Shown one piece after another: positions 52,961-62,539 of a DNA stretch of 64,000 bases. A program made the translations under genes and the position numbers. The notes under the pieces are model-generated. The model had not been told where the DNA came from. It saw nothing but the letters and a program-made list of their open reading frames with translations, and did no database searches. The stretch spans positions 701,442 through 765,441 of the forward strand of contig NZ_LMGL01000002.1 in NCBI RefSeq assembly GCF_001427145.1, given 5' to 3'. Each line of letters begins with the position of its first letter. Position 1 is the first letter of the stretch. The DNA comes from Microbacterium sp. Root166. Lineage in GTDB: Bacteria > Actinomycetota > Actinomycetes > Actinomycetales > Microbacteriaceae.

Positions 52961-53977
52961 TCACACCCAGGCGCGCCGCACAGCCTCGGCTCCCAGCTGC
53001 ATGCGGGTCGTGACGCCTGCGACCTCCATGAGATCCGACACCCGACGCTGGACGGTGCGCAGCGAGATGCCGAGCTGGCTGGCGGCCGCGGCATCCGTCA
53101 CTCCCAGCAGGAGCAGGCGGAGCAGGTCGCGATCGATGTCCTCCGCCGTCGGCGCTGCGGCGACGGGCAGGAACTGCGTCGCCGTGCGCCAGTACTCGTC
53201 GAAGATCGAGATCACCAGATCGAGCAGGCCGCTGGGGTGGATCAGCAGGGCGCCGAAGCCGCCCTCCTCGCCCTGCGAGTGCATGGGGAGCAGCGCCATC
53301 TGGTCGTCGGCGATGAACATCCGCGTGGGCAGCGTGGGCAGCACGCGGACCTCTTCGCCGATCTGCGCCATCTCCCGTGCGGCCGACAGGAATCCGGGCC
53401 GCTCGAGCACGGCGCTCTCGACGATCACCCGGTACCGCACGCCTCGAGCGAGGGCGCGATCCTCCTCGACGTTCTCCTCGCCGCTCAGCAGCGCGATCTC
53501 GTTCAGCACGAGCACCCGCACCTGGGAGGTGCTCGCCGCCTGCAGCTGCGCCACGCGCTGACGCACGGCGTCGTCGCCGATGACGACATCGACGACATCG
53601 GCGATGCTGCGCTTCTCCGCCGAGCGGCGGTAGAGGTCGCTGAGATCGGCGAGCGCCTCGTGCGCACGAGTGAGCCCGCGTTCGCGCTCGAGCAGCAGCG
53701 GCCGCAGTGCCATCGTCGGCGGGGAGGCGACGAACCGGTCGCTGCTCGCGGCCTGGCGCGCGAGCAGCCCCAGACTCTCGAGCTCGGAGACGATCGGACG
53801 CACGCGCGGCAGCGACATGCTGAGCGCCGCCGCGACCTCCGGGATCGAGGCCGACGGCTGCTGCAGCACGAACCGATAGACGGCGGTATGCGCCTCATCC
53901 AGTCCGAGTGCGTCGAGCACGTTCGCCTTTCCCATGCCACCCATCGTCACCCGGCGACCCTGGCGGATGGTGGACAT
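52961..53977 (-). CDS. Transcriptional regulator with two DNA-binding domains (TrmB-like and LuxR-like)
   Basis: 338 residues. N-terminal winged helix of TrmB type (HTAVYRFVLQQPSASIPEVAAALSMSLPRVRPIVSELESLGLLAR, about 27-72), a central sensor part, and a C-terminal HTH (LLRLLLLGVTDAAAASQLGISLRTVQRRVSDLMEVAGVTTR, LuxR-like). ATG at 53977 has GGAG 8 nt upstream. It is divergent from the subtilase gene, 79 bp apart, and is the likely regulator of it. Confidence 0.82.
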   Translation of the reverse strand: MSTIRQGRRVTMGGMGKANVLDALGLDEAHTAVYRFVLQQPSASIPEVAAALSMSLPRVRPIVSELESLGLLARQAASSDRFVASPPTMALRPLLLERERGLTRAHEALADLSDLYRRSAEKRSIADVVDVVIGDDAVRQRVAQLQAASTSQVRVLVLNEIALLSGEENVEEDRALARGVRYRVIVESAVLERPGFLSAAREMAQIGEEVRVLPTLPTRMFIADDQMALLPMHSQGEEGGFGALLIHPSGLLDLVISIFDEYWRTATQFLPVAAAPTAEDIDRDLLRLLLLGVTDAAAASQLGISLRTVQRRVSDLMEVAGVTTRMQLGAEAVRRAWV

Positions 53978-54056
53978 GGCGTTTCTCCGCCACCACTTTA
54001 GGCGATGCCCCGTGTGAGGCTCGTCTGCGGATCCCCTACCCCCGAGAGGCTCACGC

Positions 54057-57000
54057 ATGTCACGACACCAGCCCACCGGCCGTCGCCTGCGCCCCATCGT
54101 CGCCGCCACAAGCGGTCTGGCGATCGGCATCGCAGGCATCGGCCTCACGACTCTGCCGGCGGTTGCCGACCCCAGCCCGAACGGTGTCCCCAGCACCCCC
54201 GCGGCCGCCGGCAGTTCTCACAAGGTCACCCTGATCACGGGCGACCGCGTCACGGTCACCGACTTCTCCGACGGCACACACACCGTCGACATCGACACCG
54301 CTGTCGATGGCGCCGGAGTGCGCACCTACGAGGTCGGCGGCGAGCTCCACGTCGTTCCCGATCAGGCGCTCGCCTACCTCGCGTCCGGCGTCCTCGACCG
54401 CGATCTGTTCAACGTGTCGAAGCTGGTCGAGTACGGCTACGACGACGCGTCGGTCGACGCGACCCCGATCATCGTCGAGCAGGCCCAGGTCGGCACGTTC
54501 TCGGCGCCGATCCCCGGCATCGAGGCTCACACCGAACTTGCCAGCATCGGCGGCGCCGCCGCGACCCTCGGCCACGCGGACTCGGCGTCGGCCTGGATGG
54601 CTCTCACCGCCTCCGGCGCGTCGACGTTCTCCACCGCTCCGACGCTGGCGGGCGGCATCGAAGCCATCCACCTCGACGGCAAGGTGCGCGCGACGCTCGA
54701 CAGCAGCGTCGGCCTCATCGATGCACCCGAAGCGTGGGCGCAGGGCTACACCGGCGCCGGCGTCACCGTCGCCGTGCTCGACACCGGCTACGACGACACC
54801 CACCCCGACCTCCAGGGCCGCGTCCTCCCGAGCTCCACGAGCTTCGTTCCCGGCGAAGAGGTCGCGTCCGATCCCAATGGCCACGGCACGCACGTCGCCT
54901 CGACGATCGCCGGCACCGGCGCCGCCTCCGACGGCACGCACCGCGGTGTCGCCGATGGCGCGAACCTGCTCGTCGGCAAGGTCCTCGGCGCTGACGGCAG
55001 CGGCCAGGACTCCTGGATCATCGACGCCATGGAGTGGGCCGGGCAGAACGCCCCGATCGTCTCGATGAGCCTCGGCTCGTCCGAAGCCTCGGACGGCAAG
55101 GACCTGATGGCCGAAGCGCTCAACAGCATCTCCGAGGAGACCCGCTCCCTGTTCATCGTGGCAGCCGGCAATCAGGGCGCCGCGGAGACGATCGGCTCAC
55201 CCGGCTCTGCGGAGCAGGCGTTCACCATCGGATCGGTCGATGACCCGTCGGGCGACATGTCGTACTTCACCAGCCAGGGGCCGCTCTCTCGCTCCGGCGC
55301 GATGAAGCCGAATGTCATGGGTCCGGGCGGCGACATCACCGCTGCTCGCTCCGGCGACAGCGGCGGTGAGGGCTCCTACGTCGCGATGAGCGGCACGTCG
55401 ATGGCGACGCCGCACGTCGCGGGCGCCGCGGCGATCCTGCTCGGCGCGAACCCGGACATGACCAACGAACAGCTCAAGGCCGCGCTCGCCAGCACCGCCG
55501 TCGAGGGCGAGTACACCGCGTACCAGGGCGGCACCGGTCTCATCGACATCGATGCGGCTCTGGATGCGCCCGTGATCGCTGGCGGCTCCGGCGACTTCGG
55601 CATGCTGATGTGGGGCGAGGAGCCGACTCCGGTCGAGCGCTCCGTCACGTACACCAACCGCACGGATGCCGAGATCACCCTCGAGCTCACCGCGACGCTG
55701 AACGACACCACGCCCGGCGGCGGCGACGAGGGGCCCGGCCCCCTTTCGGAGGGCATCGCGTTCGATGCCCTGACGATCGACGCCACGTCGCTCACCATTC
55801 CCGCAGGGGGCACCGCCACGGCGACCATGGTCGTCGACCCGGCCAAGGTGCCTGCGGGCGCGCAGCTGTCCGGCGCTCTCGTCGGCTCCGTCGACGGCGA
55901 GCCCGTCACGCGCACGGCCCTCGGCACGATCGCCGAGCTGGAGCGCTACGACCTCACCCTGACGGCGACCGGATTCGACGGCCAGCCCGTCGGCACCTAC
56001 GCGGTCATCTACGACGTCGCGGCTCAGTGGATGGAGCCGGTGTACATCGACGGCGAGACCACCGTTCGCCTCGTGAAGGGCGACTACGCGGTCATGTCCT
56101 ACATGCAGCTCGACCGCACGCCCGACACGGTCGCGGTGGTGCTCGACGGCGACCCGAAGTTCTCGCTCACGCAGAACCACACGGTCGAACTCGACGCGCG
56201 CGACGCAGTGCAGGCGACGGTCGACGTGCCGCGGGACGGTCTTGAGACGGTCTTCCAGCGGATGGACTTCCGTGCGGACGACTTCGTGTCGAGCGTCGTG
56301 ATGCCGGTGGTGGTCGATGAGATGTGGGCGACCCCGATGAAGGTCGACGACGCGAAGTTCGACTTCACGACGCGCTGGCGTCTGTGGACGCCGATGCTGA
56401 CGGTCGCCGCGGGGAAGAAGCCGCTCGACGTCATCCTCCAGGGCGGCTCGCCGTTCCTCGACGGTGAACTCAAGGGCACCGCCGTGAACGCCGGAACCGG
56501 CACCACGCAGGACCTCGCGGCCACCGACGTCGCGGGCAAGGTCGCCGTCATCACCGATTCCGCCGACATCGCGCCCGGTGACGCCGTCGCCAACGCGGCG
56601 GCAGCCGGCGCGACCCTCGTGATCTTCGCGAACGACACGGACGGCGAGTGGAACCGGTGGGTCGGCTCGGCCGACTACACGGCGAACGCGTCGATCCCGG
56701 TCGCAGGCATCAGCGGCGTCGAAGGGCGTGACCTCCTCGCGAGGATGGCCGACAAGAAGGTGACCGTCTCGGCGGTCGGCGACCACTACGCCGACGTCGT
56801 GTACGACATCGCCGACTACAGCGCGGGCGAGATTCCGGCCGAGCTGGCGTTCACGCCGACCGACCTCACGCGGATCGACACGACCTACCACGGTCAGAAG
56901 GAGGCCATGGGCGAGTTCCGGTACGACTTCGTGCCGGGTGCCACCTACGGCGTCGGAAACTTCCTGATCGCCGAACGCGGCAACGTGCGCGAAGAGTGGG

Positions 57001-57899
57001 TCAACACCGAGGACCTGCACTGGAACCAGGGCGTCGGCATCGACTCGGTGCGATGGGAGATGCGCGACATCCGTCGCGCCTACCAGGCGAACGACGAGGT
57101 CGAGGCCGAGTACTTCGGCGGAATCGTGCGGCCCTACGTGGCGACCGGCTACTGGGTCCCCTACCGCGTGTCGGACTACGCGCAGATCAACATCCCCAGC
57201 TGGGCCGACGGCGGCAGCGCCGACCACACCGGCTCGTTCGACACCTGGATGGAGCCGTCCACGGTCGTGCAGACCACCGATATCTACATCGACGGCGAGC
57301 TGATCAAGCAGGCGCAACATCAGGGTGCCAACGTGTACGAGCTCCCTGACGGCGAGCAGGAATGGCGCGTCGTGAGCACGGCGACCCATGACGGCACGCA
57401 CCTCGCAGGCTCGAACAAGACGGTCTCGGAATGGTCGTTCCGTTCGGCCGGCAAGCTCGGCGACTGGGACTACCGGCTGCTGCCGATGATCCAGGCGTAC
57501 TACGGCGTGGACGTCAACGTGGAGAACCTGGTAGGCAAGGGCCGCAAGAAGGGCTCGAGCATCCCGCTCGACCTCGAGCTCGGCCACGTCGCCGGCACTG
57601 TTGAAGCCGGCGCCATCACCGACGCGACGCTCGAGGCCCGCACCGCGGGCGGCGAGTGGGTGCCGATCACGCTGACCTCCGCGGCGACCGATGCGCCCGC
57701 CGGCGCGGTCGAGGGCGACGGCGACATCTTCGTGAAGTCCCGCGCCTGGGTCAGCGGCTACGCCGCCCAGATCCCGGTGTCCGACAAGGGCGGCTGGGTC
57801 GACCTGCGGGTGACGGCGAAGGATGCCGCGGGCAACACCTTCTCGCAGGAGATCGAGCGTGCGTTCCAGGCGACTCCGGCCAAGGGCGTTCGCCCCTGA
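54057..57899 (+). CDS. Secreted S8-family (subtilisin-like) serine protease
   Basis: 1280 residues. A Tat-like or Sec signal with RR (9-10) and a hydrophobic core to about 37, then a propeptide to ~215. The catalytic triad is D242 (AVLDTGYDDTHPDL), H276 (NGHGTHVAS) and S448 (GTSMATPHVAG), with oxyanion N372. After the catalytic domain come beta-rich modules and a PA-like insert (about 820-900, KVAVITDSADIAPGDAVANAAAAGATLVIF). No sortase or lipid anchor is seen, so it is probably released. A strong terminator follows. Confidence 0.93.
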   Translation: MSRHQPTGRRLRPIVAATSGLAIGIAGIGLTTLPAVADPSPNGVPSTPAAAGSSHKVTLITGDRVTVTDFSDGTHTVDIDTAVDGAGVRTYEVGGELHVVPDQALAYLASGVLDRDLFNVSKLVEYGYDDASVDATPIIVEQAQVGTFSAPIPGIEAHTELASIGGAAATLGHADSASAWMALTASGASTFSTAPTLAGGIEAIHLDGKVRATLDSSVGLIDAPEAWAQGYTGAGVTVAVLDTGYDDTHPDLQGRVLPSSTSFVPGEEVASDPNGHGTHVASTIAGTGAASDGTHRGVADGANLLVGKVLGADGSGQDSWIIDAMEWAGQNAPIVSMSLGSSEASDGKDLMAEALNSISEETRSLFIVAAGNQGAAETIGSPGSAEQAFTIGSVDDPSGDMSYFTSQGPLSRSGAMKPNVMGPGGDITAARSGDSGGEGSYVAMSGTSMATPHVAGAAAILLGANPDMTNEQLKAALASTAVEGEYTAYQGGTGLIDIDAALDAPVIAGGSGDFGMLMWGEEPTPVERSVTYTNRTDAEITLELTATLNDTTPGGGDEGPGPLSEGIAFDALTIDATSLTIPAGGTATATMVVDPAKVPAGAQLSGALVGSVDGEPVTRTALGTIAELERYDLTLTATGFDGQPVGTYAVIYDVAAQWMEPVYIDGETTVRLVKGDYAVMSYMQLDRTPDTVAVVLDGDPKFSLTQNHTVELDARDAVQATVDVPRDGLETVFQRMDFRADDFVSSVVMPVVVDEMWATPMKVDDAKFDFTTRWRLWTPMLTVAAGKKPLDVILQGGSPFLDGELKGTAVNAGTGTTQDLAATDVAGKVAVITDSADIAPGDAVANAAAAGATLVIFANDTDGEWNRWVGSADYTANASIPVAGISGVEGRDLLARMADKKVTVSAVGDHYADVVYDIADYSAGEIPAELAFTPTDLTRIDTTYHGQKEAMGEFRYDFVPGATYGVGNFLIAERGNVREEWVNTEDLHWNQGVGIDSVRWEMRDIRRAYQANDEVEAEYFGGIVRPYVATGYWVPYRVSDYAQINIPSWADGGSADHTGSFDTWMEPSTVVQTTDIYIDGELIKQAQHQGANVYELPDGEQEWRVVSTATHDGTHLAGSNKTVSEWSFRSAGKLGDWDYRLLPMIQAYYGVDVNVENLVGKGRKKGSSIPLDLELGHVAGTVEAGAITDATLEARTAGGEWVPITLTSAATDAPAGAVEGDGDIFVKSRAWVSGYAAQIPVSDKGGWVDLRVTAKDAAGNTFSQEIERAFQATPAKGVRP

Positions 57900-57914
57900 C
57901 AGGTCCGCAGTGAA

Positions 57915-57954
57915 GGCGAAGGCCCCATCCGCTCCAGCGGGTGGGGCTTTCGCC
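57915..57954. terminator. Terminator hairpin between protease and tad operon
   Basis: GGCGAAGGCCCCATCCGCT pairs with AGCGGGTGGGGCTTTCGCC around two bases. It can serve both the protease (plus) and the tad operon (minus). Confidence 0.8.
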
Positions 57955-57971
57955 GTGGGCGGCCTCCGGGT

Positions 57972-58418
57972 TCAGCGCAGCGCGGTCCGGCTCGTCGCGG
58001 TGGCCTCGAGCGCCACTCCGTCGGGCACGAACAGCGTCAGCACGGGCGGGCGCCAGACGTCCGCGACGGTGACGCGAGCCGAGACTCCGTCCGGCGTGGC
58101 CGCGGAGACGAGCACAGCTCCCCCGCCGACCTCGCCGACCATCTCCGCTGCCTGTTCGAGCACAGCCGCGTCGGTCAGCGTGGCGACGGGCTCGTCACCG
58201 ACCACGCTCAACACGAAGCCGTCGGCAGCGGCGAGGGCCGCGGCATCCGCGAGCGAATCGAGCTTCTTCTGGGCGAGATACAGGCTCGCGGCGTCGACGC
58301 ACACGAACACCGTCACGAGGGCGAGAACGGCGTAGCCGAGGGTCAGGATGAGGACGCTGCCCTCGTCGTCCGGGTCGCCCGGGCCACGACCGGCATCCCT
58401 GATCGGTCGCCGTCTCAT
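57972..58418 (-). CDS. TadG-like pilus-assembly protein
   Basis: 148 residues with an N-terminal membrane helix preceded by DDEGSVLILTLGYAVLAL, the TadG/pseudopilin-like pattern, then LYLAQKKLDSLADAAALAAADG, which matches actinobacterial helicase/secretion-neighbourhood TadG-like proteins. It is last in the tad operon, overlapping the preceding gene by 4 bp. Confidence 0.82.
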   Translation of the reverse strand: MRRRPIRDAGRGPGDPDDEGSVLILTLGYAVLALVTVFVCVDAASLYLAQKKLDSLADAAALAAADGFVLSVVGDEPVATLTDAAVLEQAAEMVGEVGGGAVLVSAATPDGVSARVTVADVWRPPVLTLFVPDGVALEATATSRTALR

Positions 58419-58894
58419 TCAGACCCCCAGAATCGAGAGACCTTCTGCGCGGCCGAGGCTTCCACCGGAACGGAGGCCAGCCGATCCAGACCGAGGACCG
58501 GCGGGACGAGCGGCAGCGCGATCGCCGTCCGCAGGGTGACGACGAGCGTGGCACCCGCCGAGGGGCACGTCGCGCCGGCTGGCCGACACTCCAGCACCAG
58601 GCCGACGGCGTCGGGATCGAGTCCGTACTCCCGCACGACGGAGTCGAGGACCAGATCGGCGCGTTCCTCGGCGTCCGCTTCATCAACCGCGGTGGCGACC
58701 GCGCGCGCGATGTGCCGGGCGCCGGCCTCGGCGCCGAGCGACTGCCCCTGAATGAGTCCCAGGGTCACGACCAGGTAGATCAGGGGCACGAGCATGAGCA
58801 GCCCGACGACGATGAACTCCAGCGCCGCCGATCCCCGCTCGGGATCGTCGTCCACCGGACCGGGCGCGTCAGTCGAAGGATTCGACGGGCGCAT
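58415..58894 (-). CDS. TadE-like pseudopilin (second copy)
   Basis: 159 residues. ERGSAALEFIVVGLLMLVPLIYLVVTLGLIQGQ is the TadE N-terminal motif, with the conserved Glu at position 5 of the helix (prepilin-type). Two Cys (LECRPAGATCPS) may form a loop. It overlaps the first TadE-like gene by 26 bp. Confidence 0.85.
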   Translation of the reverse strand: MRPSNPSTDAPGPVDDDPERGSAALEFIVVGLLMLVPLIYLVVTLGLIQGQSLGAEAGARHIARAVATAVDEADAEERADLVLDSVVREYGLDPDAVGLVLECRPAGATCPSAGATLVVTLRTAIALPLVPPVLGLDRLASVPVEASAAQKVSRFWGSE

Positions 58895-59276
58895 GGGCCG
58901 TCACCTCCAGTGTTCGCGGGGCCCCGAGCAGTCCCACGAGTGGCAGCACGGTCCTCACCGTGACCTCGACGATCGGATGCCCCGGCGAAGTGCTCTCGCG
59001 GACCGTGATGTCGGCGGCATACTCCGATCCCACCGTGCGCGACACGATGTCGTGCGTGCGCTGCGCCCCCTCATCGAGCGAGGTGTCCGCCAGCGCGGCG
59101 TGATAGGCGCCTTCGACAGCGGCGTCGTGGACCAGGTTGCGCACGTAGATGGCGAGTCCGAGCTGCAGCACCGCGAGGGTCAACACGGTGAGCAGCGCAC
59201 CGACCATGACGAATTCGACCGGGCTGGAACCGGTGTCGTCCTCGACGACGGCGGCGAGCCGGGCGCGCAGGCCCAT
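58869..59276 (-). CDS. TadE-like pseudopilin (first copy)
   Basis: 135 residues. DTGSSPVEFVMVGALLTVLTLAVLQLGLAIYVRN carries the Gly-x4-Glu pattern cut by prepilin peptidases, followed by ARVRN/HDAAVEGA helices. It starts 3 bp after the Flp gene. Confidence 0.85.
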   Translation of the reverse strand: MGLRARLAAVVEDDTGSSPVEFVMVGALLTVLTLAVLQLGLAIYVRNLVHDAAVEGAYHAALADTSLDEGAQRTHDIVSRTVGSEYAADITVRESTSPGHPIVEVTVRTVLPLVGLLGAPRTLEVTAHAPVESFD

Positions 59277-59279
59277 CGC

Positions 59280-59480
59280 CTAGAGGCCGGAGACCCGGGA
59301 GATCGCCTGTTCGAACAGGCTCGCCAGTGCCGGACCCGCGAGCGCCCAGATCACCACGACCAAGCCGGCGGTCATCAAGGTGATCAGCACCCAGCCGGGA
59401 ACGTCGCCGCGCTCGTCCTCGATGAGGTCGCGTGTCGCGCCGCGCAGTCGCGCAACGGTCCGATCGATGAGGTTTCGCAT
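59280..59480 (-). CDS. Flp-type pilin / DUF4244-like small protein
   Basis: 66 residues with one hydrophobic helix (VPGWVLITLMTAGLVVVIWALAGPAL) after DERGDV, the place of prepilin cleavage in Flp pilins. The pilin subunit of the tad locus by position; sequence alone gives a moderate call. Confidence 0.75.
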   Translation of the reverse strand: MRNLIDRTVARLRGATRDLIEDERGDVPGWVLITLMTAGLVVVIWALAGPALASLFEQAISRVSGL

Positions 59481-59498
59481 GATCTCTCCTTGGGAATG

Positions 59499-60434
59499 TC
59501 AGCCGATGCCGAGTCGAAGCAGGAAGATCCCGGGGAACACCGCGAACAGCACGCTCAGCGGCAGGATCAGGAACACGAGGGGGACGAGCATGTAGATCTC
59601 TTTGCGGCCGGCCTGCTCGATGAGGCTGCGCTTGGCGTCCTCGCGGGCATCCAGCGCCTGCGAGTGCAGCACCTGTGCGAGCGGGGCACCGCGGTCGATC
59701 GCGGCGACGAGCTGGTCGACCGAGCGCGTGAGCGCGGGGATCTGGAGCCTGTCCGACAGCGCGGTCAGGGACTCGGGCAGTGAGCTTCCGGTGCCGACGG
59801 CGACGACCACACTACGCAGCTCGCCGGTCAGCTCGCCCGCGCCGACGTCGCTGACGCGCCGGAGCGAATCGAGGATGCCCTCCCCCGCCGAGAGACACAG
59901 CGCGACGAACTCCAGCACGGTGGGGAGCTCCTCCTCGATGCGTGCCACCCGTGCGCGCGCGGCACGGGACAGGGCCATATCGCACGCGAGTGCCGCGCCC
60001 ACGGCCATGACGGGCGGGACGAGGACGAGCGAGGCGGACGCCCGACCGAAGAGCACGAGGGCGACGACGACGGCGCCGCCGAGCGCGAGGCCGACGACCG
60101 CCCACCCCAGCTGACGTGCCCGGAAGGCTGCGGCATCCGTCGTCCTGCCGGCCTGACGCAGCCGGCGCACCACCGAGTCGTCGCCACCGATCACCTGCGA
60201 GAACCGGAGCTGCGCCCCGGCCCAGAGACGTCCGAGGTCGCGGGCGGGCAGGCCTGGGGAGCCCAGTCCGACGCCGCGCGGATCAGTCACGTCGCGGATG
60301 TACGGGGCGATGCGCCGCGCCAGGCTCGGCGCACCCCAGCGCGGCGCGAGCGAGACGAGCAGGCAGACGCCGAGCCCGAAGGCGGTGCCGAGCACCACCG
60401 CGAAGGCGAGATCGTCCACGCCGGCCACCATCAT
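59499..60434 (-). CDS. tadC: TadC-like type II/IV secretion F-domain membrane protein
   Basis: 311 residues with helices at both ends and an F domain (RIEEELPTVLEFVALCLSAGEGILDSLRRVS and the ALDAREDAKRSLIEQAGRKEIYMLVPLVFLILPLSVLFAVFPG end). It forms the inner-membrane platform with TadB. The ATG at 60434 overlaps the tadB stop by 4 bp; a further upstream ATG is less likely. Confidence 0.88.
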   Translation of the reverse strand: MMVAGVDDLAFAVVLGTAFGLGVCLLVSLAPRWGAPSLARRIAPYIRDVTDPRGVGLGSPGLPARDLGRLWAGAQLRFSQVIGGDDSVVRRLRQAGRTTDAAAFRARQLGWAVVGLALGGAVVVALVLFGRASASLVLVPPVMAVGAALACDMALSRAARARVARIEEELPTVLEFVALCLSAGEGILDSLRRVSDVGAGELTGELRSVVVAVGTGSSLPESLTALSDRLQIPALTRSVDQLVAAIDRGAPLAQVLHSQALDAREDAKRSLIEQAGRKEIYMLVPLVFLILPLSVLFAVFPGIFLLRLGIG

Positions 60435-61288
60435 CCGAACCACCTGCGCGGCTCGGGAAGGCGGCCGAGCGAGATCATGATGCGGAACGCCACGAACGAC
60501 ACCGCCGCTCCCGCGAGGATCAGCGCCACCCCCTCGGGGCTGCCGTAGGCCTCCGCTCCCTCGGGCCGCATCGCGAGGAGGGCCAGGATCACCCAGGGCG
60601 CCGCGACCCCGAGCACGGCCGCGCCCCGGATCCAGGACTGCCGCGACTCGACCTCGGATCGGAGGGACGTGTCGGCCCGCACCGAGGAGGCGAGTGCTCG
60701 CAGCACTGGGGTCAGTTCGGTGCCGCCGACCTGCCGCGCCATGCGCAGGGTCTCGATGATCCGGTCGGCCACGGGATCCGCGAGAGCGATCTTCAATCGC
60801 GCGGCACTGGAGTCGAAGTGCCCGGATGCCGAGACGTCACGGCCGAAGGCCGCGAACGCCGGTCGCAGCGGCAGCGGAGCCGACTCGGCGAGGCTGGCGA
60901 CCGCATCGGGCAGCGACATCCCGGCGCGCACCGAGGCGATGAGCAGGTCGCAGACGTCGGGCCATAGGGCGCGGCGGGTGCGCAGCAGGCGCGAACGGCG
61001 GGCCCGCAGCCACGCGAAGGGCGCGATTGCGCCTGCGATGCCGGCGACCACGGCGAGGGCCGCGACCTGCGCGATCAGCCAGGCCAGGGCGGCGGCGACC
61101 ACGGCGAGCGCGCTGGCCACGACGATGACGGACGCCGGCGAGACACGGGCCAGGCCGGCATCCTCGAGAAGCCGGGAGAGTCGACCCGGCGCGGCGACGA
61201 CGGGCTTGCCCGTCCCGCGCGGCCACAGCCACGGCGACAGCGTCAGCAGGATCCCCGCCGCGAGCGCCGCGCCCCACACGAAGGTCAT
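60431..61288 (-). CDS. tadB: TadB-like type II/IV secretion F-domain membrane protein
   Basis: 285 residues: N-terminal helices, then an F domain with RALWPDVCDLLIASVRAGMSLPDAVASLAES and GGTELTPVLRALASSVRAD. Second half of the platform, overlapping both adjacent genes by 4 bp. Confidence 0.88.
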   Translation of the reverse strand: MTFVWGAALAAGILLTLSPWLWPRGTGKPVVAAPGRLSRLLEDAGLARVSPASVIVVASALAVVAAALAWLIAQVAALAVVAGIAGAIAPFAWLRARRSRLLRTRRALWPDVCDLLIASVRAGMSLPDAVASLAESAPLPLRPAFAAFGRDVSASGHFDSSAARLKIALADPVADRIIETLRMARQVGGTELTPVLRALASSVRADTSLRSEVESRQSWIRGAAVLGVAAPWVILALLAMRPEGAEAYGSPEGVALILAGAAVSFVAFRIMISLGRLPEPRRWFG

Positions 61289-62436
61289 GCCGCGCTCAGT
61301 CCGTACACGGTGCGCGCGGTGATGGCCGACCCGTCGACTCCCGTCGGCGCCACGATCTCGGCGACGCGGCGCACTCCCGACGCGTCGCGTTCGCAGTGGA
61401 CGACAAGATCGACGGATGCCGCGACCGCCGGCAGCACGAAGGCGGCGTCGATGTTGCGACCGGCCAGCAACGGCAGAGCGGAGAGCTTGCCGAGCGCTTC
61501 GCGCGCCGAATTGGCATGGATCGTCGCCGCGCCGGGAACGCCCGTGTTGAGAGCGAGCAGAAGATCGAGCGCCTCGGCGTCGCGCACCTCGCCCACGACG
61601 AGGCGATCCGGCCGCATGCGCAGGGCCTCCTTGACGAGCCGGCGCAGCGTGACTTCGCCGGTGCCCTCCAGGCTCGGCTGGCGGCCCTGGAGCGCCACGA
61701 GGTCGGGAGCGGCGACGGCGAGCTCGAAGGTCTCCTCCACGGTCACGATGCGGTGGTCGGGCGGGCAGGCGGCGATGAGCGCGCCCAGGAGCGTCGTCTT
61801 GCCCGCGTGAGTGGCCCCGGACACGAGCACCGACGCCCCCCGCGCCATCGCGCCCCGCAGGTACTCCGCGCCGTCCGCCGTGATCGAGCCCGCCGCCACG
61901 AGCCGGTCGAGGTCACGGAATGCGGGAAGGAACTTGCGGATGTTCACGGCCCAGTGCCGTCGCGTGATGTCGGGGATCACCACGTGAAGCCGCGAACCGT
62001 CCGGCAGGGAGGCGTCCGCGAACGGCTGGCTCAGGTCGACCCGGCGACCCGTGGAATGCAGCATCCGCTCGACCAGATCCCGCACGGCGGAGTCGGTCAG
62101 GCTCAGCGGCAGCCGCTCCGGGACTCCGCCGCGCGCGACGAAGATCCGGTCGGGAGCGTTGATCCACAGCTCCTCGACCGTCGGGTCGTCGAGGTAGGCC
62201 TGCAGCGGCCCGTACCCCGAGACCGCGGCCAGTACCTCGCGTACACACGCCGACTCGTCGTCGACCGGCGCCAGACCTCGTGCCAGCGCGTAGTCGTTGT
62301 GACGGCGCACCTCGGCGCGGGCGACCTGCGCCGCGAACTCGGGGTCGCGGGCGGGGTCTGCGTGCTCCGCGCGCAGTCGTTCGCGGACGCGCTCCGCGAC
62401 GAGCGTCGCGGGAGCGGGTGCGAGGGACGAGGGCAC
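61285..62436 (-). CDS. tadA: TadA-like pilus-assembly ATPase (CpaF family)
   Basis: 383-residue secretion ATPase. Walker A GATHAGKTT (207-215; His in place of the usual Gly-Ser), RLVVGEVRDAEALDLLLALNTGVPGAATIHANSAREAL, which holds the Walker B and His-box motifs. It powers pilus assembly. First gene of the compact tad operon; no tadZ, rcpA or prepilin-peptidase gene is in the window. Confidence 0.93.
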   Translation of the reverse strand: MPSSLAPAPATLVAERVRERLRAEHADPARDPEFAAQVARAEVRRHNDYALARGLAPVDDESACVREVLAAVSGYGPLQAYLDDPTVEELWINAPDRIFVARGGVPERLPLSLTDSAVRDLVERMLHSTGRRVDLSQPFADASLPDGSRLHVVIPDITRRHWAVNIRKFLPAFRDLDRLVAAGSITADGAEYLRGAMARGASVLVSGATHAGKTTLLGALIAACPPDHRIVTVEETFELAVAAPDLVALQGRQPSLEGTGEVTLRRLVKEALRMRPDRLVVGEVRDAEALDLLLALNTGVPGAATIHANSAREALGKLSALPLLAGRNIDAAFVLPAVAASVDLVVHCERDASGVRRVAEIVAPTGVDGSAITARTVYGLSAA

Positions 62437-62539
62437 CGCCCAATCCTCGCAAGCCCGGCAAGCGGCATCCGGAAGTTATCCACAGGTGCGCCGAGAGGTC
62501 CGGAGGGGCAGGATGGATGCCGAGCAGAAGGAGCGGTCC

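Noticed and set aside
55197..57587. 796-codon open frame antisense to the subtilase
   Set aside because: Composition is Arg/Val/Asp-rich with no domain; the opposite strand holds a complete catalytic triad.
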